DNA from: Ascidiimonas sp046199005
GTDB taxonomy: Bacteria > Bacteroidota > Bacteroidia > Flavobacteriales > Flavobacteriaceae
Reading direction: 5' to 3'
DNA: 64,000 nt
NCBI GenBank assembly: GCA_046199005.1
Contig: CP176050.1
Span: 3,720,001-3,784,000 of the forward strand
The position numbers and the translations under genes are program-made. Shown here piece after piece: positions 43,190-52,557 of the stretch. The stretch's first letter is position 1; each line of letters begins with the position of its first letter. The notes beneath the pieces were generated by a model that searched no databases, was not told the origin of the DNA, and saw nothing but the letters and a program-made list of their open reading frames with translations.

Positions 43190-45051
43190 GAAGGTTATTA
43201 CTGTCATCAATCGTCGTAATTATTGCGCTAACCTATATTGGCAGGCTTTCCTATTTGCAAATTATAAATCCGCCTACTGGAAATATACTGGATGACACAG
43301 CGATCAAAGCGTTTTATGATTATCCCGAAAGGGGTCATATCTACGATCGTAACGGAATTTTAATGGTGGCCAATCAACCTGCGTATGATGTGATGGTGAT
43401 CCCGCGGGAAGTGAAAGAGCTAGATACACTTGAATTTTGCAATCTACTGAATATTACTAAAGAGCAGTTTGAGAAACAATATTATAAGGCTAAAAGGTAT
43501 TCCCCAAGATTGCCTTCCGTTTTTGTCCCGCAGTTATCCAAAGAAGAGTACGCTTCGCTACAGGAAAAAATGCGTCGTTATAAGGGATTTTACATTCAGA
43601 AAAGATCTTTGCGTAATTACCTTACCAAAAACGCCGGTAATGTGCTTGGTTATATTAGTGAAGTAAATGAAAGAGACCTCAGAAACAATCCGTATTATAC
43701 ACAAGGAGAGATCATAGGTCGGCAGGGAGTAGAAAAAGAATACGAAGATCTTTTGCGTGGAAGAAAAGGAGTAAAATATATTCAGAAAGATCGTTTTAAC
43801 CGTAATCTGGGACCCTATAAAAATGGAGCCTACGATACCCTTCCAGAACCCGGAAAAGAAATTAGCCTGACCATAGATAGTAAATTACAGGCTTACGGTG
43901 AGTTGTTAATGCAAAATAAACGTGGTGGTATTGTTGCGCTCGATCCAAAGTCTGGAGAAATACTTACTTTAATATCGGCGCCTACCTACGATCCTTCACT
44001 GCTTGTAGGCAGAAAACGTTCCAGAAATTACACGGAGCTTTACTATGACTCTATCGCAAAACCTCTCTATGACCGAGGTCTTCTTGCCATGTATCCTCCC
44101 GGATCACCTTTTAAAGCAATTAATGCACTCATAGGTTTACAAGAAGGCGTGATTACGACGGAAACAGCCTTTACTTGCTATCACGGCTATCGATACGGGC
44201 GGAGTGCCTTTATGGGTTGTCACTGCCCCAGCGGATCGGTAAACAAACTAAACCGAGGAATTTATAATTCTTGTAACGCTTATTTTGCAAATACCTACCG
44301 AAGAATTATTGAAAAATACCCTGATGCTGCCACTGGTATGACAACGTGGGAAAAACATGTTCGAAGTTTCGGGCTTGGCGATTATCTGGGTTACGATCTG
44401 CCTATCGGGAAGTCTGGCAAAGTACCAAGTACAGACTATTACAATCGTGTGTACGGTGAAAAAAGATGGTTTGCCACGAATACGTTGTCGAATGCCATAG
44501 GGCAGGGAGAAATATTAACCACTCCCATTCAACTGGCGAATATCACTGCTGCTATTGCAAACAGAGGTTATTATTACACGCCACATATTCTTAAGGAGAT
44601 TGAAGGAAAACCAATTACCCACGAGAAATATACCACCCCTAGAAGGACTACCATTGATCCGGAGCATTTTGAGCCAGTAATTCAGGGTATGTATGATGTA
44701 TACAATTATGGAACAGCGAGGTGGTTAAAGGTTAAAGACATAAATATTGCAGGTAAAACAGGAACGGCAGAGAATTATACCCGGATAGACGGTAAAAGAG
44801 TACAACTTACAGACCATTCTATTTTTGTCGCTTTTGCTCCCATTGAAGACCCACAGATAGCGATCGCTGTTTTCGTTGAAAATGGTTATTGGGGTTCACG
44901 GTATGCAGGACCTATCGCCTCTTTGATGATCGAGAAATACATCAAAGGAGAGATCAGTCGTACCGATCTGGAAACAAAAATGCTTAAAATGAGCCTGGAA
45001 GAAGAGTATGCTAAACCGCTCAGCGGAGAACCCTTTGAAATTAATGAATAA
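43186..45051 (+). CDS. mrdA: Penicillin-binding protein 2 (elongation transpeptidase)
   Basis: A 621-residue class B PBP with one N-terminal helix (about 4-22), a dimerisation/pedestal domain and a transpeptidase domain. The active-site serine motif is SPFK (in YPPGSPFKAINALIG), SxN is SCN, and KTG is in AGKTGTAEN. It cross-links peptidoglycan during side-wall growth with RodA. It starts inside the mreD end and overlaps rodA by 8 bp. Confidence 0.95.
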   Translation: MRRLLLSSIVVIIALTYIGRLSYLQIINPPTGNILDDTAIKAFYDYPERGHIYDRNGILMVANQPAYDVMVIPREVKELDTLEFCNLLNITKEQFEKQYYKAKRYSPRLPSVFVPQLSKEEYASLQEKMRRYKGFYIQKRSLRNYLTKNAGNVLGYISEVNERDLRNNPYYTQGEIIGRQGVEKEYEDLLRGRKGVKYIQKDRFNRNLGPYKNGAYDTLPEPGKEISLTIDSKLQAYGELLMQNKRGGIVALDPKSGEILTLISAPTYDPSLLVGRKRSRNYTELYYDSIAKPLYDRGLLAMYPPGSPFKAINALIGLQEGVITTETAFTCYHGYRYGRSAFMGCHCPSGSVNKLNRGIYNSCNAYFANTYRRIIEKYPDAATGMTTWEKHVRSFGLGDYLGYDLPIGKSGKVPSTDYYNRVYGEKRWFATNTLSNAIGQGEILTTPIQLANITAAIANRGYYYTPHILKEIEGKPITHEKYTTPRRTTIDPEHFEPVIQGMYDVYNYGTARWLKVKDINIAGKTGTAENYTRIDGKRVQLTDHSIFVAFAPIEDPQIAIAVFVENGYWGSRYAGPIASLMIEKYIKGEISRTDLETKMLKMSLEEEYAKPLSGEPFEINE

Positions 45052-46327
45052 TAAGCTGCTCCAGAAAACAGATTGGTTTACCATATTAATCTATGCTATA
45101 CTTGTAGTAGCGGGCTGGCTAAATATTTATTCAGCAACGTTTACGGAAGAAGGTGCTTCTCTTTTAGATATGTCACAGTCTTATGGAAAACAGCTTTTTT
45201 TTATCGGAGCTTCTTTAGTAGCCATTTTAACCATAATGGCGATCGATGCGAAATTCTATGAGCGTTTCTCCAGTATCATTTATCTAGTTTCACTTGTCTC
45301 ACTTCTTGGCTTATTTCTATTTGGTAAGAATATAAACGGAGCAACTTCCTGGTATTCTTTTGGAGCAATTACCCTTCAACCTTCAGAATTTGCCAAAGCC
45401 GCTACTGCTTTGGCGTTAGCCAAACACCTTAGCGATATTCAAACGAATATTGCTGTCTTAAAAGATCAGTTACAGGCTTTTTTAATCATTGCCCTCCCAG
45501 CGCTACTGATCATTCCTCAACCTGACCCGGGTAGCGCTATGGTATACGCTGCTTTTTTCTTTGTGCTTTACAGAGAAGGACTTGCTCCCATATACTTATT
45601 TATAGGTCTAGGAGCTGCAGCTCTCTTTGTAGCTACTTTAATAGTTGGCACCGCATGGGTTGCAGTTGCAGCTTTTTTAGCGATCATCATCACCTTTGCG
45701 ATTCAAAAACGAAAAAGCAAGCGTACATCTGTACTGCCTTTTATCCTAACTTTACTTGGGTGTATTGTGTTTTCCTTTTCGGTTCGATTTATTTACGATA
45801 ATGTATTTGAACAACGACATAGAGATCGTTTTAGCCTGTGGTTACGTTTGGAAAAAGATCCTGAAAAGTTGGAGGAAATCAAGAAGACTATTGGTTATAA
45901 TACGAACCAGTCTGAAGAAGCTATTGGTTCTGGTGGATTTTTTGGTAAAGGTTTTTTAGAGGGTACCCGCACCAAGGGAGACTTTGTCCCCGAACAACAT
46001 ACAGACTATATCTTCAGCACCGTAGGAGAAGAATGGGGATTTCTTGGTAGTGCAGTGGTGGTTATTCTATTTACCCTTTTACTGCTGAGACTCATTTTCT
46101 TAGCCGAACGACAAAAATCGCAATTTAGCCGTATATATGGGTATAGCGTAGCATCTATACTGTTTTTTCATTTCGCAATTAATGTAGGAATGGTCATAGG
46201 GCTTCTTCCTACGGTGGGGATACCACTTCCTTTTTTCAGCTACGGCGGTTCCGGCTTATTAGGTTTTACTATTCTTCTGTTTATCTTTTTAAAACTTGAC
46301 GCCAACAGAATTAACGAATGGCTATAA
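45044..46327 (+). CDS. rodA: Rod-shape SEDS glycosyltransferase RodA
   Basis: A 427-residue polytopic protein of the SEDS family that polymerises glycan strands. The features are GATSWYSFGAITLQPSEFAKAA in the large-loop entrance, the QPDPGSAMVY motif, FVPEQHTDYIFSTVGEEWG and the terminal FFSYGGSGLLGF. The start MNNKLLQKTDW at 45044 overlaps mrdA by 8 bp; a frame to 45008 would overlap by 44. A GG-leader peptide gene follows. Confidence 0.95.
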   Translation: MNNKLLQKTDWFTILIYAILVVAGWLNIYSATFTEEGASLLDMSQSYGKQLFFIGASLVAILTIMAIDAKFYERFSSIIYLVSLVSLLGLFLFGKNINGATSWYSFGAITLQPSEFAKAATALALAKHLSDIQTNIAVLKDQLQAFLIIALPALLIIPQPDPGSAMVYAAFFFVLYREGLAPIYLFIGLGAAALFVATLIVGTAWVAVAAFLAIIITFAIQKRKSKRTSVLPFILTLLGCIVFSFSVRFIYDNVFEQRHRDRFSLWLRLEKDPEKLEEIKKTIGYNTNQSEEAIGSGGFFGKGFLEGTRTKGDFVPEQHTDYIFSTVGEEWGFLGSAVVVILFTLLLLRLIFLAERQKSQFSRIYGYSVASILFFHFAINVGMVIGLLPTVGIPLPFFSYGGSGLLGFTILLFIFLKLDANRINEWL

Positions 46328-46372
46328 TTTTGTAAGTTTTTTTGTATATTTATGCGACTAATTCTTACAAAT

Positions 46373-46543
46373 ATGAATTCGATTAAAATTTTCAAAAAAC
46401 TAAGCAGATCACAACAACGTGCAATTAGGGGAGGTAATTTCATAACCCAACGGCAATGTATTAGCTATTGTCGGGGTGAATGGGAAAATTTTTTATGTTA
46501 CCTACCTGAAGATTCTCCGTGTGCAGGGTGGTATGCGCCTTAG
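46373..46543 (+). CDS. GG-leader cysteine-rich peptide (bacteriocin-like)
   Basis: A 56-residue peptide: leader MNSIKIFKKLSRSQQRAIRG with LSR-x-(Q/E)-x-x-x-I-x-GG, ending in Gly-Gly at residues 20-21. A 35-residue core has four cysteines (29, 33, 42, 50) and aromatic residues. This is the pattern of bacteriocin-like GG-leader peptides that are common, often as small families, in Flavobacteriaceae, cleaved by C39-peptidase ABC exporters. No exporter is found here. A frame from 46352 adds seven residues, but 46373 gives the usual leader. It is 45 bp after the rodA stop. Confidence 0.72.
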   Translation: MNSIKIFKKLSRSQQRAIRGGNFITQRQCISYCRGEWENFLCYLPEDSPCAGWYAP

Positions 46544-46553
46544 TATTTATTCA

Positions 46554-47351
46554 TCACCAATCCCAGGCTTTTAAGTCAACGGATGCCTCTTCCTTGAATT
46601 CCTGATCATCTGGCAAATTAGGAAAGAAATCTATATTGGTGAGCATTTCAATCTTATCGACAGTTACCACAAAGCTTTTTAATTCTTTGCTGCTTTCATT
46701 ATGTGGCAGAAGGAACGCGAGTAATTTGAATTTACCTGCCCGGTTGTCGAGCAGGATTTTATAGAAATATTCAGGCACAGTCACATTTTCATCGCCTATG
46801 CTAGGCGTGCGATTGTTGAGAATGCCTCCGGTTACCACAAATACGCCATCATACTTTCGTGCCCAGTATCGGGTTTTCTGCTCTAGTCTATTCCAAATAC
46901 CACTATTGAACGCATGTTCCATGGGGCTAATGTTACTTGTAAGGAAGGTCTCGTTATATGCCTCAATTGAAAATCGCCGATCCCCTGCGGGACATAAATG
47001 TCCCCGGTCGTATCCTGAATTTTTATAATTTCTCCAATCAGCCGAGCCAGTTCCAACTTTGGGATCTTTATAAAAATAAGGCCGTTCCCGATCGGCATCA
47101 GATAAATGTTCTTTCTTTAATTCGTAGGCAACCCATTCTGCCTGCTCATGCATTTCGTTATAGGATAAAGAGTAATAGTCGTGGTGGATTACCTGATTGG
47201 TGGTAGAAGTTGGCAAGTAATAATCGTTGGTCGTGACTTCACCTTTCTGATCCTTTAGTACCGGAGGAGTGCGATAATGATCATAAAGATAAAATGCAAC
47301 GATCACCAGACCCATTAATATGGGGTAAATATATTGTTGTTTTAATCTCAT
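46554..47351 (-). CDS. DNA/RNA non-specific endonuclease (NucA/NUC1 family)
   Basis: A 265-residue protein with an N-terminal membrane anchor or signal helix (about 9-24). The beta-beta-alpha-metal motif is YDRGHLCPAGDRR (general-base His in DRGH). The metal-ligand Asn lies in SNISPMEHAFNSGIWNRLE (about 140-158). It should hydrolyse DNA and RNA with Mg2+ outside the cytoplasm. Nucleic-acid scavenging or DNA degradation is probable; no immunity gene is seen. It converges with the small GG peptide gene (10 bp between stops). Confidence 0.9.
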   Translation of the reverse strand: MRLKQQYIYPILMGLVIVAFYLYDHYRTPPVLKDQKGEVTTNDYYLPTSTTNQVIHHDYYSLSYNEMHEQAEWVAYELKKEHLSDADRERPYFYKDPKVGTGSADWRNYKNSGYDRGHLCPAGDRRFSIEAYNETFLTSNISPMEHAFNSGIWNRLEQKTRYWARKYDGVFVVTGGILNNRTPSIGDENVTVPEYFYKILLDNRAGKFKLLAFLLPHNESSKELKSFVVTVDKIEMLTNIDFFPNLPDDQEFKEEASVDLKAWDW

Positions 47352-47426
47352 AGAACACTACTGCGGTAATTACCGATCCAATATCACGAAAATAAAGAAA
47401 ACTACTTAAAAATAACTTTAACTAAA

Positions 47427-47452
47427 AAAACCTGAACGAATGTTCAGGTTTT
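47427..47452. terminator. Terminator after the C-terminal processing peptidase gene
   Basis: A perfect 11-bp stem AAAACCTGAAC / GTTCAGGTTTT, loop GAAT, with A/T-runs at both sides. On the minus strand it follows the peptidase stop by 23 bp. Confidence 0.82.
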
Positions 47453-47474
47453 TGAAAGTTACATCTTTAGCATT

Positions 47475-49607
47475 TTATCCTTTGATACCTGCTACTTTTC
47501 CTTTTTTAATATTACTTAATTTAAGATCAAGCAAAACATTTACTGCCTCTTCTACATACACATCCTTAGCAAGATTTTTATGCCATCGCATTCGCTTGTC
47601 TTTTAATACTGTATCTTTTTTAAACAACTTCTGCTCATAAAGTGGAGACTCGAAAGTAAGATTGGTTTTATAATCGGTAATTGCCTTGAAATACTTGGCT
47701 TTTTCTTCATTTTGCGCAATCTGCTTTTTATATTCGGCTAGATTCAATGGATATTCAAATTTATCCTGTTGTTGTTTTACCCATTGTGCGTTCTCATCTA
47801 TCAATTTTAACAGCGGATTCGAAGTCATTCTTTCTTTACTTCGCTCTACAGTCGTTTCATAATCAATATATTCATTCCATGGCTCGTACTCGGCTGCTTC
47901 AATTTTATCCCATGGTAGCGGATTGTCCTGATCTTTTTCTCCTATTTCGATGTAGCTATATTTATCCGGAACCACTACATCGCTCTTAACACCTTCTAAT
48001 TGGGTAGATCCACCATTGATCCTGTAAAACTTCTGCGTGGTAAGCTTGAGTGAACCTACATCTCCAAATTCATTGTTTCTTTTTAGGAATTGATTAAGAT
48101 CGATCACATTTTGAACCGTACCCTTTCCGTACGTTTGTTTGCTTCCTAAAACAATCGCTCTCTTGTAATCCTGCATAGCAGCAGCTAAAATTTCTGATGC
48201 AGAAGCAGATAACTCATTTACGAGTATGACCAGGGGACCGTCCCATTGAATGCGTTCGTCGCGGTCACTCAGCACTTCTTTACCGGGACCTGTAGTCTTT
48301 ACCTGCACCACCGGACCTTCTTTAATAAATAATCCGGCCATATCAACTACTGTTTTCAACGATCCTCCACCATTATCACGAAGATCAAGAATAAGACCTT
48401 CCATACCTTCTTTCTTCAATCTTTCGATCTCTTTTGCTACATCTGATGCTGCATTACGTTCTTTATAATTGTCAAAATCAATGTAAAATTTAGGCAAATT
48501 GATAATACCAAAGGTGCGATCGTTCTTTTTAACCAAAGAAGATTTCGCGTAAGACTCCTCTAATTCAACGATATCTCTTGTAATAGAAACGATCTCTATG
48601 GTACCATCTACACGCTTCAGAGTAAGTCTCACTTCTGTTCCCTTGGGGCCTTTAATAAGCTTAACAGCATCATCCAGACGCATTCCTACGATACTTACCG
48701 GTTCTTCGTCTCCCTGAGCTACCTTTAAAATTTCATCACCTACTTCTACCTGCTGACCTCTCCATGCCGGACCTCCTGAGATCACATCGGTAACCCTAAT
48801 ATTGTCGTTTCGCTTCTGGAGTCTTGCACCAATACCTTCAAATTTACCAGAGATATTAATATCAAAACGCTCTTTATCTTCAGGTGCTAAATAAAATGTA
48901 TGTGGATCAAATTCCTCCACGACACTATTGATATACTGACTAAACCAATCTTTTCGCTCCAGATCCTTGGTAAGATTGAAAAATTCGTCGAATGTTTTTA
49001 ATGTAGATGTCCTCGCTTCCGCTTCCAATTCATCCATAGACTTCATGGTATATGAAGGATCTTCTTCTTTCTTCTGCTCTTCTTCTTCTATTCTAGAAAG
49101 CAGTCCTGAAATAGTGGAGAATTTTACTTGCTTTCTCCATCTGTCCTTAAGTTCTTTTTTAGAATCTGCATAAGGAAGATCATCGTAATTCGTATTAATG
49201 GTTTCATCCTTATCAAAATCCAGCGATTTTTCCAATACCTTTCTATAGATCTCGGTACTTTCTTCCATTCGCTTCATCAAACGATTGTAAGTCAAATTAA
49301 AAAAAGTAATATCAAGTTCTTTAAGCTGGTCGTCTATTTTGTATTTATAAGATTCGAATTCTTCAATATCTGACGCCAGAAAAAATCTCTTGAGAGGATC
49401 AAGCGCATCTATATAGTCATGAAATACATTCTCTGAAAAATTATCGTCTACATCTCTTGGATCGAAGTGTCCTTTTTCGAGTACATAGGTGATCAACTCT
49501 ATAAGAACTTTATCTTTATCTGAACTTTCAAATGTTTTGTTAGTGAAACTACAGGAGGCAACAGAAATAATAAATGCTCCCATTAAGAATAACAAATTCC
49601 TTTTCAT
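47475..49607 (-). CDS. prc: C-terminal processing peptidase (Prc/Tsp family, S41)
   Basis: A 710-residue periplasmic protease with a possible lipobox at VASC (Cys19). Following an N-terminal helical domain there is a PDZ domain (GIGARLQKRNDNIRVTDVISGGPAWRG). The S41 catalytic core has Ser in ELSASASEIL and Lys in QTYGKGTVQ, the Ser-Lys dyad. A C-terminal DUF3340-type region (EYEPWNEYIDYE...) follows. It degrades or trims proteins from the C-terminus, including envelope proteins. It is divergent from surE with about 140 bp between. Confidence 0.93.
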   Translation of the reverse strand: MKRNLLFLMGAFIISVASCSFTNKTFESSDKDKVLIELITYVLEKGHFDPRDVDDNFSENVFHDYIDALDPLKRFFLASDIEEFESYKYKIDDQLKELDITFFNLTYNRLMKRMEESTEIYRKVLEKSLDFDKDETINTNYDDLPYADSKKELKDRWRKQVKFSTISGLLSRIEEEEQKKEEDPSYTMKSMDELEAEARTSTLKTFDEFFNLTKDLERKDWFSQYINSVVEEFDPHTFYLAPEDKERFDINISGKFEGIGARLQKRNDNIRVTDVISGGPAWRGQQVEVGDEILKVAQGDEEPVSIVGMRLDDAVKLIKGPKGTEVRLTLKRVDGTIEIVSITRDIVELEESYAKSSLVKKNDRTFGIINLPKFYIDFDNYKERNAASDVAKEIERLKKEGMEGLILDLRDNGGGSLKTVVDMAGLFIKEGPVVQVKTTGPGKEVLSDRDERIQWDGPLVILVNELSASASEILAAAMQDYKRAIVLGSKQTYGKGTVQNVIDLNQFLKRNNEFGDVGSLKLTTQKFYRINGGSTQLEGVKSDVVVPDKYSYIEIGEKDQDNPLPWDKIEAAEYEPWNEYIDYETTVERSKERMTSNPLLKLIDENAQWVKQQQDKFEYPLNLAEYKKQIAQNEEKAKYFKAITDYKTNLTFESPLYEQKLFKKDTVLKDKRMRWHKNLAKDVYVEEAVNVLLDLKLSNIKKGKVAGIKG

Positions 49608-49717
49608 AATATCCTATTTTAATCTTCTAATTTACTGAAAAAACCATGCCAGCTTATCACAATGTTACTAATTTTTTGTTAAACATACTATATTGTCCTT
49701 ATAACGCTTCAATTCCC

Positions 49718-49725
49718 TATTTTTG
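49718..49725 (+). promoter_or_regulatory. -7 element for surE
   Basis: TATTTTTG (TAnnTTTG), 23 bp before the surE ATG. A TTG lies 22 bp upstream, a little longer than the 19-bp optimum. Confidence 0.5.
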
Positions 49726-49748
49726 CATCTTAAAATTGAGAAAAACTT

Positions 49749-50528
49749 ATGAATGCAAAGCCTTTAATATTAGTGACCAATGATGACGGAATCACTGCTC
49801 CCGGTCTAAGAGCTTTGATCAGCGTTATGAATGAGATAGGCGATGTGATCGTTGTTGCTCCAGACAGTCCGCAATCTGCCATGGGACATGCGATTACGAT
49901 CAACTCGACACTCTATTGCAGTCCGATCTCTATTGATGATGAAGAGGAGCAATTAGAATATACCTGTAGCGGTACAGCTGCCGATTGTGTGAAACTTGCC
50001 GTAAACGAAATTCTCAATCGCAAACCGGATATCTGTATTAGCGGTATTAATCACGGTTCTAATTCTTCGATTAACGTAATTTACTCCGGAACTATGAGTG
50101 CGGCGGTTGAAGCAGGTATTGAAGGTATTCCGGCAATAGGTTTTTCACTCTGTGATTATTCCTGGGAAGCCGATTTTCAGGCTGCCAAAGAATATGCAAA
50201 ATCGATTACCCTTCACGCATTGCAAAACGGAATGCCAAAAGGAGTGGTACTCAATGTGAACATCCCTAAGGCTAAAAAACAAGATATTAAAGGTATTAGA
50301 GTTTGCCGACAGGCAAAAGCGCACTGGGTGGAAGAATTCGACAAACGAACCAATCCGCAAGGTAGGGATTATTACTGGCTTACCGGAAGTTTTGTAAATG
50401 AAGATAAAGGCGAAGATACTGATGAGTGGGCACTAGCTAATAATTATGTTTCGGTAGTTCCTGTTCAATTCGACCTTACGGCGCATCATGCTATTCAAGA
50501 CATTAACTCCTGGAATCTAAATGATTAA
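49749..50528 (+). CDS. surE: 5'/3'-nucleotidase SurE
   Basis: A 259-residue metal-dependent phosphatase. The metal-binding VTNDDGI (Asp12-Asp13) is at the start, Ser in APDSPQSAMGH, Asn in SGINHGSNSS and the stretch YSGTMSAAVEAGIEGIPAIGFSL. It dephosphorylates nucleoside monophosphates. First of a surE-membrane protein-lpxB run. Confidence 0.95.
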   Translation: MNAKPLILVTNDDGITAPGLRALISVMNEIGDVIVVAPDSPQSAMGHAITINSTLYCSPISIDDEEEQLEYTCSGTAADCVKLAVNEILNRKPDICISGINHGSNSSINVIYSGTMSAAVEAGIEGIPAIGFSLCDYSWEADFQAAKEYAKSITLHALQNGMPKGVVLNVNIPKAKKQDIKGIRVCRQAKAHWVEEFDKRTNPQGRDYYWLTGSFVNEDKGEDTDEWALANNYVSVVPVQFDLTAHHAIQDINSWNLND

Positions 50529-50811
50529 AAAGGAAATATTCATAGGCTTTTTGGTGGGTATTATTTCAAATGCTATTGGTGTGCTTATAGCGCTTGCAGT
50601 GCTGGCCTCTTACTCTAAGCTCAGCATTAAAACTACTTACGAACTGGCCTATTCGCAAGGGAACCTGGGAAGTATTATAGCGTTGGGCGGTGCTCTTAAC
50701 CTTTTGTCATTCTTTCTGTTTTTAAGACTAAAAAGAGATTACCGGGCAAGAGGTGTTCTTATGGCAACCGTATTAGGAGCAGTGCTTATCCTAATATATA
50801 AAATCTTGTAA
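50521..50811 (+). CDS. Small membrane protein between surE and lpxB
   Basis: A 96-residue protein with three hydrophobic segments (about 5-27, 45-65 and 75-94). It overlaps surE by 8 bp and is followed by lpxB after 2 bp, so it is translationally coupled to both. I do not recognise a family. The position suggests a membrane-associated role with LpxB or phosphatase metabolism, but this is inference. Confidence 0.7.
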   Translation: MIKKEIFIGFLVGIISNAIGVLIALAVLASYSKLSIKTTYELAYSQGNLGSIIALGGALNLLSFFLFLRLKRDYRARGVLMATVLGAVLILIYKIL

Positions 50812-50813
50812 TT

Positions 50814-51932
50814 ATGAAATATTACATTATTGCAGGTGAAGCTTCCGGAGACCTACATGGTTCGAACTTAATGAAACAATTGCTTATCCATGACAAAGAT
50901 GCAGAGATTCGTTTTTGGGGCGGCGATTTAATGCAAAGTGTAGGTGGTACCCTCATAAAACATTTTAAGGATCTAGCTTTTATGGGATTCCTCGAAGTGG
51001 TCATGAATCTCGGCACTATTTTAAAGAACATTTCCTTTTGTAAAAAAGACATTCTTAGTTTTTCTCCAGATGCTATTATTTTTATTGATTATCCCGGTTT
51101 CAATTTGAGAATCGCCCGTTGGGCCAAACAACAAAAAATACCCACGCATTATTATATTTCCCCTCAAATCTGGGCATGGAAAGAAAATCGCATCAGAGCT
51201 ATTAAAAGAGATATTGATGAAATGTATGTCATTCTTCCTTTTGAAAAGCAATTCTACGAGGAAAAACACGCTTTTCCAGTTCATTTCGTCGGACATCCTC
51301 TTATTGATGCGATTGCAGGAAGAAAGACGATACCACATTCTGAATTCTGTAGAGAACATGGATTAAACGCTGATAAAAAAATAATCGCTTTACTTCCCGG
51401 AAGCAGGAAACAGGAGATTCGCAAAATGTTGAATGTGATGTTATCTATCGCTCCAGATTTTCAAGAATATCAGTTTGTGATTGCAGGAGCGCCTAGTCTC
51501 GATCATGAATTTTACAAACCGTTCATTTCCAATCATAACGTACATTTTGTAGCCAATAAAACATATGATTTGCTGAGTGTTGCACATGCTGCTATGGTAA
51601 CCAGTGGTACAGCGACATTGGAGACTGCTTTGTTTAAAGTTCCCGAAGTGGTTTGTTATAAAGGTAATTGGGTTTCTTATCAGATCGCTAAGCGAATCAT
51701 CTCTCTGGATTACATTTCTTTGGTGAACCTTATCATGGATGCTCCTGTCGTGAAAGAACTCATACAAGGTGAGTTAACTACCAAACGATTGAAAAAAGAA
51801 TTGCTTTTACTGCTGGATACCTCGCATCGAAATCATTTAATGGCTCAGTATGACCAATTGGAAGAAAAACTCGGTGGTGGCGGAGCCAGTGAAAAAACGG
51901 CAAAACTGATCGTTCATCAAGTAAAAAAATAG
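50814..51932 (+). CDS. lpxB: Lipid-A-disaccharide synthase LpxB
   Basis: A 372-residue peripheral membrane glycosyltransferase (GT19). Its start MKYYIIAGEASGDLHGSNL carries the GEASGD motif, with GGDLMQSVGG, IDYPGFNLRIA, YYISPQIWAW and LLPGSRKQEI following. It joins UDP-2,3-diacylglucosamine with 2,3-diacylglucosamine-1-phosphate in lipid A synthesis. The C-terminal VTSGTATLE motif binds the nucleotide. Confidence 0.96.
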   Translation: MKYYIIAGEASGDLHGSNLMKQLLIHDKDAEIRFWGGDLMQSVGGTLIKHFKDLAFMGFLEVVMNLGTILKNISFCKKDILSFSPDAIIFIDYPGFNLRIARWAKQQKIPTHYYISPQIWAWKENRIRAIKRDIDEMYVILPFEKQFYEEKHAFPVHFVGHPLIDAIAGRKTIPHSEFCREHGLNADKKIIALLPGSRKQEIRKMLNVMLSIAPDFQEYQFVIAGAPSLDHEFYKPFISNHNVHFVANKTYDLLSVAHAAMVTSGTATLETALFKVPEVVCYKGNWVSYQIAKRIISLDYISLVNLIMDAPVVKELIQGELTTKRLKKELLLLLDTSHRNHLMAQYDQLEEKLGGGGASEKTAKLIVHQVKK

Positions 51933-51979
51933 TTCTGCTTTTCAAGATTTGTAGTATTTTGCGGTAAATCTTATCGCTA

Positions 51980-52528
51980 ATGAGACAAATAGTGCCCCTT
52001 CTTATTTTTCTTGCCGCAGTCTTTGGATGTAAATCCTCTAAAAAAACTGCAAATCCAAAACCCATATCAGTAATAGTAGCAGCTGCAGAAGAAACAGCTG
52101 AAACCAATGAGGAAATACCTGAAGAAATACCAGAAACAGAAAATGAACTTGCGGTAAATATAATTAGTACTGCACTCTCCTACCATGGTACTCGATATAA
52201 ATACGGCGGTACCACCAAGAAAGGAATGGATTGCTCCGGACTCATCTTTATTTCGTTCAAAGAACATGATATACCTTTAGAACGCACCTCGTCGATGATG
52301 GCTTCACAGGGAATAGAGATAAAACTCAATGAGGTTAAAAAAGGAGATTTACTATTTTTTACTACCGGTAAAAATAAAAGAAGAATCAATCATGTCGGAC
52401 TGGTGGTTGATGTTGAAAAAGACGATATAAGGTTCATACATTCTACTACCTCTAGAGGTGTTCTGGTTTCATCAATTAAAGAAGGCTACTGGAATTATGC
52501 CTTCAGAGAAGCACGCAGAATATTATAA
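51980..52528 (+). CDS. NlpC/P60 peptidoglycan hydrolase lipoprotein
   Basis: A 182-residue lipoprotein with lipobox VFGC (Cys15) and a Glu-rich linker (about 37-60). The NlpC/P60 domain has GTRYKYGGTTKKGMDCSGLI (catalytic Cys), INHVGLVVD (catalytic His) and FIHSTTSRGV. It cleaves gamma-D-Glu-type stem peptide bonds in peptidoglycan. It is plus strand between lpxB and comEC, with short gaps of 47 and 29 bp. Confidence 0.92.
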   Translation: MRQIVPLLIFLAAVFGCKSSKKTANPKPISVIVAAAEETAETNEEIPEEIPETENELAVNIISTALSYHGTRYKYGGTTKKGMDCSGLIFISFKEHDIPLERTSSMMASQGIEIKLNEVKKGDLLFFTTGKNKRRINHVGLVVDVEKDDIRFIHSTTSRGVLVSSIKEGYWNYAFREARRIL

Positions 52529-52557
52529 AATTATAAGAAATTTCAGTAGTTTTAAAT

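Noticed and set aside
46554..47351. Nuclease and neighbouring GG peptide as a toxin-bacteriocin unit
   Set aside because: They are convergent on opposite strands and no immunity or export gene is nearby; secreted nucleases of this type are common for nutrient scavenging.
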